A stretch of 64,000 nucleotides of DNA from Actinomycetospora callitridis (GTDB lineage: Bacteria > Actinomycetota > Actinomycetes > Mycobacteriales > Pseudonocardiaceae): NCBI RefSeq assembly GCF_028737265.1, contig NZ_JAQZAK010000009.1, forward strand, positions 124,001 through 188,000. The letters run 5' to 3'. This document shows, in pieces, positions 33,747 through 41,654 of the stretch (within the stretch, counting starts at the first letter, position 1; each line of letters begins with the position of its first letter). Position numbers and translations under genes: made by a program. The notes beneath the pieces are model-generated. The model was given only the letters and a program-made list of their open reading frames with translations, was not told the DNA's origin and did no database searches.

Positions 33747-34313
33747 ATGCGGGTACTGGGCGTCGACCCCGGGCTGACGCGCTGCGGTCTCGGCGTCGTC
33801 GAGGGCTCCGGCGGGCGGTCCGTGCGCGCCGTGGCCGTGGACGTCGTGCGCACGCCGCCCGAGGCGGAGGTGGCGCAGCGGCTGGGGGCGGTCGCCGACG
33901 CCGTCGAGGCCTGGATCGTCGAGCACCGCCCCGACGTCGTCGCCGTCGAGCGCGTGTTCGCCCAGCACAACGTGCGCACGGTGATGGGGACGGCCCAGGT
34001 CAGCGGTGTGGTCGCGCTGGTCGCCGGGCGCGCGGGCCTGCCGGTCGCGTTCCACACGCCGAGCGAGGTGAAGGCGGCGGTCACCGGCTCGGGCCGCGCG
34101 GGCAAGGAACAGGTGACGGCGATGGTGACCCGGGTGCTCTCGCTCGGCGTCGCCCCGCGCCCCGCCGACGCCGCCGACGCCCTGGCCCTGGCCGTCTGCC
34201 ACTGCTGGCGTGCCCCGATGATCGCCCGGATGGCCGAGGCCGAGGCCCGCGCCGCCGAGGTCGCGAAGCACCACCGCGCCCGTCTCGCCGCCGCGCGCAA
34301 GGCCGCCCGTTGA
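33747..34313 (+). CDS. ruvC: Holliday junction endonuclease RuvC
   Basis: 188-residue RNase H-fold resolvase that cleaves four-way DNA junctions. Catalytic acids: D7 in GVDPGLTRCG, E68 in VAVERVF, and the aspartates of PADAADALALAVCH (about 138-145). No SOS-type box was found upstream. It is separated from ruvA by an alpha/beta hydrolase gene, unlike the contiguous ruvCAB of mycobacteria. The C-terminus is extended by an Ala/Arg-rich helix. ATG 33747 is the only start that keeps the N-terminal strand intact. Confidence 0.97.
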   Translation: MRVLGVDPGLTRCGLGVVEGSGGRSVRAVAVDVVRTPPEAEVAQRLGAVADAVEAWIVEHRPDVVAVERVFAQHNVRTVMGTAQVSGVVALVAGRAGLPVAFHTPSEVKAAVTGSGRAGKEQVTAMVTRVLSLGVAPRPADAADALALAVCHCWRAPMIARMAEAEARAAEVAKHHRARLAAARKAAR

Positions 34314-35128
34314 CCCTGGCGCACGTCCTCTCCGCCGACGGCACGCGGATCGCGGTGGAGACCGTCGGCGAGGGCCCGTCGCTCGTGCTCACGATCGGCG
34401 CCCTGCAGGACCGGGCGAGCGTCCGCCTGCTGGCCGAGACCCTCGCCGACCGGGCCACCGTCCACGCCTGGGACCGGCGGGGACGCGGCGACTCGGGCGG
34501 CGCGCCCGACCCCGACGTCGACCCCCTCGGGCCCGACGGCGAGGCGCTGGTCGCGGCCGAGGTCGCCGACCTCGCCGCCGTCGTCGCCCACGCCGGCGAG
34601 CACCCCGCCCTCTACGGGCACTCCGCGGGCGCGGTGCTCGTCCTCGAGGCCGTGATGCGCGGCGTGCCGGCCGGGCGGGTCGTCGCCCACGAACCGCCGT
34701 GGCGCCTCGCGACCGACGACCCCTCCCCGCGGCACGAGCTGGCGGCCGCCACGATGGCCGCCCTGCGCGACGGACGGCCCGACGATGCCGCGGCCGCGTT
34801 CCTCGGCGGCTTCCCGGCCGCTGCGCCCGCACCGGTCGAGCGCCTGCGGACCACCCCGTTCTGGGCGCGGACGGTCGCGCTCGCCCCCTCGCTGCCCCAC
34901 GACGTCGCCCTCGTCGTCCGCGACGGCCTGCCGACCGACCGGCTCGCGGCGCTGCGCACACCCCTGCTCGCCCTCGACGGCGGCGCCAGCCCGGCCTGGG
35001 TGACCGACGCCGTCGCCGCCCTCGCCGCCGCCGTGCCCGGCGCGGAGCACCGCACGATGCCCGGCCAGGAGCACTTCGTCCTCCCGTCGGTGCTCGCCCC
35101 GGTGCTGGCCGACCACCTGACGGGGTGA
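34310..35128 (+). CDS. alpha/beta-fold hydrolase
   Basis: 272 residues. Nucleophile elbow GHSAG (serine near residue 103), oxyanion region LVLTIGALQD, AWDRRGRGDSG after strand 4, acid in LLALDGGASP, and catalytic His in GQEHFVLP. Similar to esterase/peroxidase-type hydrolases; substrate unknown. It starts with TTG overlapping the ruvC stop (TTGA), so it is translationally coupled to ruvC. It interrupts ruvC-ruvA, and an inverted repeat follows its stop. Confidence 0.85.
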   Translation: MTLAHVLSADGTRIAVETVGEGPSLVLTIGALQDRASVRLLAETLADRATVHAWDRRGRGDSGGAPDPDVDPLGPDGEALVAAEVADLAAVVAHAGEHPALYGHSAGAVLVLEAVMRGVPAGRVVAHEPPWRLATDDPSPRHELAAATMAALRDGRPDDAAAAFLGGFPAAAPAPVERLRTTPFWARTVALAPSLPHDVALVVRDGLPTDRLAALRTPLLALDGGASPAWVTDAVAALAAAVPGAEHRTMPGQEHFVLPSVLAPVLADHLTG

Positions 35129-35129
35129 G

Positions 35130-35205
35130 CTCTCCAGAACGATCTCCCGAGAGTGCCGTGGGTGTCCCCGCGCCGGCGCCACTCCCGAGAGATCGATCTG
35201 GAGAG
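35130..35205. repeat. 26-bp imperfect inverted repeat after the hydrolase gene
   Basis: Arms 35130-35155 and 35180-35205 match in 23 of 26 positions, with a 24-bp loop. It starts two bases after the hydrolase stop and ends about 70 bp before the SOS box of ruvA. Probably a terminator for ruvC-hydrolase or a dispersed palindromic element. Confidence 0.6.
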
Positions 35206-35278
35206 GTCGTCCCCACGGTCGGCCCCGGGAGACGCGGGCGCGGCGTTGCGCAGCGGTGTCGGGGGTGCCCGGTAGCCT

Positions 35279-35294
35279 TCGAACGCGTGTTCGT
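35279..35294. promoter_or_regulatory. LexA (SOS) box before ruvA
   Basis: TCGAACgcgtGTTCGT differs from TCGAAC-N4-GTTCGA at the last position only. It directly follows a -10-like TAGCCT (35273-35278), so a bound repressor would cover the start of transcription. It is 24 bp upstream of the ruvA GTG. Confidence 0.75.
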
Positions 35295-35318
35295 CAGGAG
35301 GGTCGGGAGGGTCGTGCG

Positions 35319-35924
35319 GTGATCTCGTCGGTGCGGGGGGAGGTCCTGGGCGTCGGGCTCGACCACGTCGTGGTCGAGGTCGGGGGTGTGGGGCTGGCCG
35401 TGCAGGCGACGCCGAACACGCTGGCCCGCCTGCGCCGCGGGCAGCAGGCCCGCCTCGACACGGCGCTGGTGGTGCGGGAGGACTCGCTGACGCTCTTCGG
35501 GTTCGCCGACGCCTCGGAGCGCGAGATGTTCCTGCTGCTCCAGACGGTGTCCGGGGTCGGTCCGCGGGTCGCGCTGGCGACGCTGGCGGTGCTCGACCCG
35601 GCGGCCCTGAGCCACGCCTTGGCCGACGGCAACCTCACGACGCTCATGAGCGTGCCGGGCATCGGGCGCAAGGGCGCCGAGCGCCTGGTGGTCGAGCTGC
35701 GCGACAAGGTCGCCCCGCCGAGCGCCGCGGGCGGCGACGGGACGCCCCTCTCGACCGTGGCCGCGGGGACGCTGCGCGACCAGGTGGTCGAGGCGCTGGT
35801 GGGCCTCGGCTTCGCCGCCAAGCCCGCCGAGAAGGCCGTCGACGAGGTGCTCGGCGGTTCGTCCGGCCCGGATGACTCCTCCGGCGTCCTGCGCGCCGCC
35901 CTGAGCAGGCTCGGGCCGCGATGA
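35319..35924 (+). CDS. ruvA: Holliday junction DNA helicase subunit RuvA
   Basis: 201-residue junction-binding subunit that loads RuvB. Domain I is ISSVRGEVLGVGLDHVVVEV. Domain II has the two helix-hairpin-helix motifs VSGVGPRVALATLAVL and VPGIGRKGAERLVVEL. Domain III ends in LGFAAKPAEKAVDEVL. GTG 35319 has gggagg eight bases upstream. The stop overlaps ruvB (ATGA). A LexA-type box precedes it. Confidence 0.97.
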   Translation: MISSVRGEVLGVGLDHVVVEVGGVGLAVQATPNTLARLRRGQQARLDTALVVREDSLTLFGFADASEREMFLLLQTVSGVGPRVALATLAVLDPAALSHALADGNLTTLMSVPGIGRKGAERLVVELRDKVAPPSAAGGDGTPLSTVAAGTLRDQVVEALVGLGFAAKPAEKAVDEVLGGSSGPDDSSGVLRAALSRLGPR

Positions 35925-37006
35925 GCGAGCACGACCTGGAGGCGAGCCTCGAGCGGGCGCTGGCGAGCACGCCCGCCGACGGCGAGAGCGACCTCGAGAA
36001 CAAGCTCCGCCCCGCCCGGCTCGCCGAGTTCATCGGCCAGCCCCGAGTCCGCGAGCAGCTCGACCTCGTGCTCCGCGGTGCCCTGGGCCGCGGGAGCCCG
36101 CCGGACCACGTGCTGCTCTCCGGCCCGCCCGGTCTGGGCAAGACCAGCCTCGCGATGATCATCGGCGCGGAGCTCGGCAGCCCCGTGCGCATCACGTCCG
36201 GCCCGGCCCTGGAGCGCGCGGGCGACCTCGCGGCGATGCTCTCCAACCTCGTCGAGGGCGACGTCCTGTTCATCGACGAGATCCACCGCATGGCCCGGCC
36301 CGCGGAGGAGATGCTCTACCTCGCGATGGAGGACTTCCGGGTCGACGTCGTGGTCGGCAAGGGCCCCGGCGCCACGTCCATCCCGCTCGACGTCGCCCCG
36401 TTCACCCTGGTGGGCGCCACCACCCGGGCCGGCGCGCTCACGGGCCCGCTGCGCGACCGCTTCGGCTTCACCGCGCACATGGAGTTCTACGAGCCCGAGG
36501 ACCTCGAGCTGGTCGTCCGGCGCAGCGCACAGATCCTCGAGGTCGACCTGCGCCCCGACGGCGGCCGCGAGATCGCCCACCGCTCCCGGGGCACACCCCG
36601 CATCGCCAACCGCCTGTTGCGCCGGGTGCGCGACTACGCCGAGGTCCGCGCCGACGGCGCCGTGACGCGCGACGTCGCCCGGGCGGCGCTGGCCGTCTAC
36701 GACGTCGACGAGCTCGGCCTCGACCGTCTCGACCGCGCGGTGCTCAGCGCGCTGGTCCGCAGCTTCCACGGCGGGCCGGTCGGGGTGTCGACGCTGGCCG
36801 TGGCCGTGGGGGAGGAGCCGGGCACGGTCGAGGAGGTCTGCGAGCCCTACCTCGTGCGGGCGGGCATGCTCGCCCGGACGCCGCGCGGACGCGTGGCGAC
36901 GCCCGCCGCGTGGCGTCACCTGGGCCAGGAACCGCCCGCCACCGGCGCGGACAGCACCGACGATCCCGGAGACGACCCACGGGGCCAGGGCACGTTGTTC
37001 GGCTGA
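35921..37006 (+). CDS. ruvB: Holliday junction branch migration ATPase RuvB
   Basis: 361-residue AAA+ motor. Walker A GPPGLGKTS at 68-76, Walker B FIDEIHR with D119-E120, sensor 1 GATTRAG, and arginine-finger region GPLRDRFGF. A C-terminal winged helix follows (RTPRGRVATPAAWRHLG), then an acidic tail. The start overlaps the ruvA stop, so the two subunits are produced together. Confidence 0.98.
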   Translation: MSEHDLEASLERALASTPADGESDLENKLRPARLAEFIGQPRVREQLDLVLRGALGRGSPPDHVLLSGPPGLGKTSLAMIIGAELGSPVRITSGPALERAGDLAAMLSNLVEGDVLFIDEIHRMARPAEEMLYLAMEDFRVDVVVGKGPGATSIPLDVAPFTLVGATTRAGALTGPLRDRFGFTAHMEFYEPEDLELVVRRSAQILEVDLRPDGGREIAHRSRGTPRIANRLLRRVRDYAEVRADGAVTRDVARAALAVYDVDELGLDRLDRAVLSALVRSFHGGPVGVSTLAVAVGEEPGTVEEVCEPYLVRAGMLARTPRGRVATPAAWRHLGQEPPATGADSTDDPGDDPRGQGTLFG

Positions 37007-37073
37007 GCTGGCAGACTCGGAACCGGACATGCGCGGGTCGCACGAGGGTCACCCGCCCGGTGGACGGAGAACC

Positions 37074-37520
37074 ATGGATCTCATCTTCCCCCTGCTCATC
37101 CTGTTCATGATCGGTCTGGTGTTCATGTCCAGCCGGCAGCGCAAGAAGCAGGAGAACCAGCAGAAGAACCTTCAGGGCAGCCTGCACGTCGGTGACGTGG
37201 TCGTGATGACCAGCGGCGTGAGCGGCACGATCGTCGACGTCGACGACGAGCGCACCATCGACCTCGAGATCGCCCCGGACGTCGTCACCACCTGGCTGCG
37301 CGCCGCCGTGCGCGAGAAGCTCGTGGCGCCGGAGGACCCCGAGGTCGTCGAGGACCTGGACGAGTCGGACGACGTCGTCCCCCAGTCGTCGATCCCGACC
37401 GAGAGCACCCCGGTCGTCGACGGCGGCACGAACGGCACCCACGGCACGGGGACGAACTCCGACACCAAGGACACGAAGGCCGACTCGACGGACAACGTCT
37501 CCTCGCCGCGCTCCTCCTGA
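37074..37520 (+). CDS. yajC: preprotein translocase subunit YajC
   Basis: 148-residue Sec accessory membrane protein that joins SecDF. One N-terminal helix (4-20), then the conserved RQRKKQENQQKNLQGSLHVGD and the MTSGVSGTIVDV SH3-like region. A long acidic Thr/Ser/Asn-rich C-terminal tail (about 85-148) is typical of actinomycetes. ATG 37074 has ggacggaga upstream. The order ruvB-yajC-secD-secF is the usual one. Confidence 0.95.
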   Translation: MDLIFPLLILFMIGLVFMSSRQRKKQENQQKNLQGSLHVGDVVVMTSGVSGTIVDVDDERTIDLEIAPDVVTTWLRAAVREKLVAPEDPEVVEDLDESDDVVPQSSIPTESTPVVDGGTNGTHGTGTNSDTKDTKADSTDNVSSPRSS

Positions 37521-37622
37521 TCCGACCGGGGCGGGGCGCCGCCGGGCGCGTCGGCTCCGGCGCCTACCCTCGCGGCGAGCCCCTCCCCGGCTGACCGACC
37601 CGAGCAACTGGAGCAACGCAGC

Positions 37623-39404
37623 GTGGCCCCTCCGACCGTCCGATTCTCGCCCGGGCGCTATCTGGCCGCCTTCGTCGTGGTGGTGGCCGCGCTCTACGGA
37701 CTGGTCTTCTTCACCGGGGACGGCTCGCCGAAGCCCAAGCTCGGCATCGACCTCCAGGGCGGCACCCGGGTCACGCTGACGGCGCGCACCGAGACCGGCG
37801 CCGCGCCGACGCCCGACCAGCTCAACCTGGCGCGCCAGATCATCGACCAGCGCGTCAACGGGCTCGGCGTCAGCGGCGCCGAGGTCGTGCAGGACGGCAA
37901 CAACCTCGTCATCACGGTGCCCGGCCAGGAGGGCGACCAGGCGCGCTCGCTCGGCCAGACGGCGCGGCTGTACTTCCGCCCCGTGCTCGGCGGACCGATC
38001 CCGGCGGGCCCCCAACCGGGTCAACCGGGACAGCCGGGAGCCACAGCGCCGGGAGCACCCGGCGGGCCGACCGGCGCCGGCACGCCTGGCCAGGCCCCCG
38101 CCGGGCAGAGCGTGCCGCTCGACGCCGTCGGGCAGCAGCAGCCCCCGGTCCCGACGCCCCCTCCGGGGGGTGACCCGAACGCGACGTCGCAGGACCCGCG
38201 CCTGGCCCAGGCCATCGCCGAGGCGAAGGCGACGCGCCAGAGCGACGACCCGGCGGTGCAGGAGCAGGCGGCGCTCGCGCTGGACTGCGCCGTCGAGGAC
38301 CCCCTGCGCGGCTACGACGACCCGGCGCGGCCCCTGGTCTCGTGCAACCGGGAGGGCACGGAGAAGTACCTGCTCGGGCCCGCGATCCTCTCGGGCACCG
38401 ACGTCGCGAGCGCGCAGCCGAACCCCAACCCCCAGGGCGTCGGCTGGATCATCAACCTCGCGTTCAAGGGCGGCCAGGCCGCGGACACGTGGGCCGACTA
38501 CACCAGCGCGAACGTCAACAACTCGAACGCCGTCGTCCTCGACTCGCAGGTCGTCTCCGCGCTGCGGATCGTCCAGCCCCTGCTCGACGGCAACGCGCAG
38601 ATCTCCGGCAACTTCAACCAGGCGTCGGCCACCGACTTCGCCAACGTCCTGCGCTACGGCTCGCTGCCGCTGTCGTTCGACACGTCCGAGGCGCAGACCG
38701 TGTCGGCCACGCTCGGGCTGGCGTCACTGCAGGCCGGCCTGATCGCGGGACTCGTGGGCCTGGCGCTGGTGTTCCTCTACTCGCTCTTCTACTACCGCGC
38801 GCTCGGCGTGCTGACGATCCTGTCGCTCATCCTGTCCGGGCTCGTCGTGTACGCCGTCCTCGTGCTGCTCGGGCGGGGGATCGGCTTCACCCTCGACCTC
38901 GCCGGTGTCGCCGGCTTCATCGTCGCCATCGGCATCACGGCGGACTCGTTCGTCATCTTCTTCGAACGGATCAAGGACGAGGTCCGCGACGGTCGCAGCT
39001 TCCGGTCCGCGGTACCGCGCGGGTGGGTCCGGGCCCGACGCACGATCCTCTCCGGCGACGCCGTGAGCTTCCTGGCGGCGGTGGTGCTCTACGTCCTCGC
39101 CGTCGGCCAGGTGAAGGGCTTCGCGTTCACGCTGGGCATGTCCACCGTCCTCGACCTGGTCGTGGTGTTCCTCGTGACGCACCCGCTGCTCGCCCTCGCG
39201 TCGAACTCGCGCCTGTTCGCCAGTCCCGCGTGGTCCGGCCTGGGCGAGGCGGTGCGCCACGCGCCGCGATCCCGCTCCGGTCCACCACGCGCGGGCGGGC
39301 GCCGCCCGGCCGGGAGCGGGACGGGCACCCGCGGGGGCTCGAGCCGCCCGGGATCCCGCACCGAGACCGGCCGTGACCGCGCCGGACGTGGGGGTGCCCG
39401 ATGA
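37623..39404 (+). CDS. secD: protein translocase subunit SecD
   Basis: 593-residue membrane protein that uses the proton gradient to help SecYEG release exported proteins. One N-terminal helix (12-31), the D1 motif LGIDLQGGT, a large periplasmic domain, and five C-terminal helices with the D4/D5 signatures SLQAGLIAGLVGL and ITADSFVIFFERIKDE. A Pro/Gly/Gln-rich segment (about 120-190) interrupts the periplasmic domain; such inserts occur in actinomycete SecD. The C-terminus is Arg/Gly-rich. GTG 37623; the stop overlaps secF. Confidence 0.96.
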   Translation: MAPPTVRFSPGRYLAAFVVVVAALYGLVFFTGDGSPKPKLGIDLQGGTRVTLTARTETGAAPTPDQLNLARQIIDQRVNGLGVSGAEVVQDGNNLVITVPGQEGDQARSLGQTARLYFRPVLGGPIPAGPQPGQPGQPGATAPGAPGGPTGAGTPGQAPAGQSVPLDAVGQQQPPVPTPPPGGDPNATSQDPRLAQAIAEAKATRQSDDPAVQEQAALALDCAVEDPLRGYDDPARPLVSCNREGTEKYLLGPAILSGTDVASAQPNPNPQGVGWIINLAFKGGQAADTWADYTSANVNNSNAVVLDSQVVSALRIVQPLLDGNAQISGNFNQASATDFANVLRYGSLPLSFDTSEAQTVSATLGLASLQAGLIAGLVGLALVFLYSLFYYRALGVLTILSLILSGLVVYAVLVLLGRGIGFTLDLAGVAGFIVAIGITADSFVIFFERIKDEVRDGRSFRSAVPRGWVRARRTILSGDAVSFLAAVVLYVLAVGQVKGFAFTLGMSTVLDLVVVFLVTHPLLALASNSRLFASPAWSGLGEAVRHAPRSRSGPPRAGGRRPAGSGTGTRGGSSRPGSRTETGRDRAGRGGAR

Positions 39405-40864
39405 CCAGGTCCACCAGCGGCCCGAACAACCGCCGCACCGATGCCGTGACCAGCGGCGACACGAACGGACCCGCCGGCCGCGGCAACGGCCGGACGGGCG
39501 GGCGCCGTCGCGCCGAGGACGCCCCGCCCGGGGACGAGGTCCGGGACGACCTGAGGGACGACCAGGCGGACGACGGGGCGGACGTCGACGACGAGCCCAC
39601 CGGGGAGGCCGCCGCGGACGCCCCCGAGGAGCGGGACGAGGGCTCCCGCCCGCGGCGCCGCAGCCGCCTCGACTCGCTCTACCGCGGCAACGGCGGCATC
39701 GACATCGTCGGGCGCTCGAAGACCTGGTACGCGGTCTTCGGCGTCGCGCTGATCATCTGCATCCTGTCGATGGCGATCCGGGGCTTCAACTTCGGCATCG
39801 ACTTCGAGGGCGGCACGAGCGTCCAGATGCCGGCCGTCGGCGCGGGCGGTCCGATCGCCACCGAGCAGGTCGAGCAGGTCTTCGCCGAGGCCGTCGACAT
39901 CCCGGCCACGTCGGTGCAGAGCGCGGGCCGGGGCGCGACGTCGACGATCATCATCCGCTCCGAGCGCCTCGGCGTCGGTCAGGTCGTGGTGCTCCGCCAG
40001 GCCCTGTTCGACCAGTTCCAGCCGCTGGGCGTCACCGGCACGCCCGACCCGGACGCGATCTCCGACAGCGCGGTCAGCGCGAGCTGGGGCGGCGAGATCA
40101 CCCGGCAGGCGCTCATCGCGCTCGCGGTGTTCCTCGTGCTCGTGACGATCTACCTGTCGTTCTACTTCGAGCGGCGGATGGCGCTCGCGGCGTTGATCGC
40201 CCTCGCGAACGACATCATCATCACCGCGGGCGTGTACTCGCTGGTCGGCTTCGAGGTCTCGCCGGCCACGGTCATCGGCCTGCTCACGATCCTCGGCTTC
40301 TCGCTGTACGACACGGTGGTCGTGTTCGACAAGGTCCGGGAGAACACCCGCGGTCTGCTCGGCCTCACGAGACGCACCTACGCCGAGGCCGCGAACCTCG
40401 CGGTCAACCAGACGCTGATGCGCTCGCTCAACACCTCGCTGATCGCCGCGCTCCCGCTGATCGGGCTGTTCGTCATCGGCGTCGTGCTGCTCGGTGTCGG
40501 CGTGCTGGGCGACCTCGCGCTCGTCCAGCTCGTCGGCACGGTCATCGGTGCGGCCTCGTCGGTGCTGCTCGCGACGCCGATCGTGGTCGACCTCGCGATG
40601 CGCAACAAGCAGTGGGCCGCGCAGGCCGAGAAGGTCGCCGCCCGCCGGGCCAAGAACGCCCGGCGCACCGAGGGCGGGGACGGCGCCGAGGCGGCCGCGA
40701 ACGGCCCGTCGACGGATGTCCTGAACACCCGCGAGGTCGCGGCGGCCGGTGCCGGGGTCCGGAGCTCGGGCGCCCGCGACAGCGACGGCCGGGCCGTGGC
40801 CCCGCGTCCCGGTGCCCGTCCCACGGGCCGCAGCGGGCGCCCGTCGGGCAAGCGCCGCAAGTGA
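39401..40864 (+). CDS. secF: protein translocase subunit SecF
   Basis: 487 residues, longer than most SecF because of an ~85-residue acidic and arginine-rich N-terminal extension and a basic tail. Six helices: the first at about 108-127 followed by FNFGIDFEGGTSVQM, then the TM4-5 signature LTILGFSLYDTVVVFDKVRENT. Pairs with SecD in one complex. The ATG overlaps secD and the stop overlaps apt, so apt is coupled to the translocase genes. Confidence 0.96.
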   Translation: MTRSTSGPNNRRTDAVTSGDTNGPAGRGNGRTGGRRRAEDAPPGDEVRDDLRDDQADDGADVDDEPTGEAAADAPEERDEGSRPRRRSRLDSLYRGNGGIDIVGRSKTWYAVFGVALIICILSMAIRGFNFGIDFEGGTSVQMPAVGAGGPIATEQVEQVFAEAVDIPATSVQSAGRGATSTIIIRSERLGVGQVVVLRQALFDQFQPLGVTGTPDPDAISDSAVSASWGGEITRQALIALAVFLVLVTIYLSFYFERRMALAALIALANDIIITAGVYSLVGFEVSPATVIGLLTILGFSLYDTVVVFDKVRENTRGLLGLTRRTYAEAANLAVNQTLMRSLNTSLIAALPLIGLFVIGVVLLGVGVLGDLALVQLVGTVIGAASSVLLATPIVVDLAMRNKQWAAQAEKVAARRAKNARRTEGGDGAEAAANGPSTDVLNTREVAAAGAGVRSSGARDSDGRAVAPRPGARPTGRSGRPSGKRRK

Positions 40865-41433
40865 GCACCGCGAGCGACGCACCCGACGACGACCTCGCCG
40901 ATCTCGACGTGACCGATCTCGACCTGGTGGCGAGCCTGCTGCGCGAGGTCCCGGACTTCCCGACACCCGGGATCCGGTTCTGGGACCTCACCGGCCTGCT
41001 CGCCGACGGGCCGGGGCTCGCCGCGACCACGCGGCTGCTCGCGGCCCCGGCGGTGCGGACCGGGGTCGACGTCGTCGTCGGGATCGAGGCCCGCGGCTTC
41101 CTGCTCGGCGCGGCCGTGGCCCACTCGCTGGGCGTGGGCGTCGTCGCCGTGCGCAAGGAGGGCAAGCTGCCCGCGGTCGCCGCGCGGCGGACCTACGACC
41201 TCGAGTACGGCTCCGCCACCCTCGAGCTGCCCGCCGACGTGCTGCACCCCGGCACGCGGGTGCTGCTCGTCGACGACGTGCTCGCCACCGGCGGCACCGC
41301 GGCGGCGGCGTGCCAGCTGGTCGAGGGTGCCGGGGCGGTCGTCGCGGCGTTCTCGGTGGTGCTCGAGCTGCCGGCCCTCGAGGGCCGCGCGCGCCTGGGC
41401 GGCCACGACGTCCACGCGCTGCTCGCGCGCTGA
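40861..41433 (+). CDS. apt: adenine phosphoribosyltransferase
   Basis: 190-residue purine salvage enzyme that makes AMP from adenine and PRPP. The PRPP loop VLLVDDVLATGGTAAAA is complete, and VVVGIEARGFLLGAAVAHSLGVG and VAVRKEGKLP are the other family blocks. In mycobacteria a lipoprotein gene lies between secF and apt; here the GTG at 40861 overlaps the secF stop directly. relA follows. Confidence 0.95.
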   Translation: MSTASDAPDDDLADLDVTDLDLVASLLREVPDFPTPGIRFWDLTGLLADGPGLAATTRLLAAPAVRTGVDVVVGIEARGFLLGAAVAHSLGVGVVAVRKEGKLPAVAARRTYDLEYGSATLELPADVLHPGTRVLLVDDVLATGGTAAAACQLVEGAGAVVAAFSVVLELPALEGRARLGGHDVHALLAR

Positions 41434-41654
41434 CCGGCGCTCCACCGACCACTGACCGACCGCCCGTCGCGCGCGCCCGGTCGTGACCGGCCGAGTGGGC
41501 CACCCTCACCCACGCGTACCGATCGTGGACGACCGATCGTCCGATCGGGCCGCCACCGACCGGACACCCCGCCGATGCCGGGATATCCTGGATGGATTCC
41601 GGACACGGGTGGGCGCAGGCCCCGCCCGCCGCCCGGAGGGGAAGGGGACGACGC

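Noticed and set aside
41520..41547. Three CGATCG hexamers before relA as a regulatory array
   Set aside because: Spacing is irregular (14 and 8 bp) and the hexamer is expected to be frequent in sequence of this composition.
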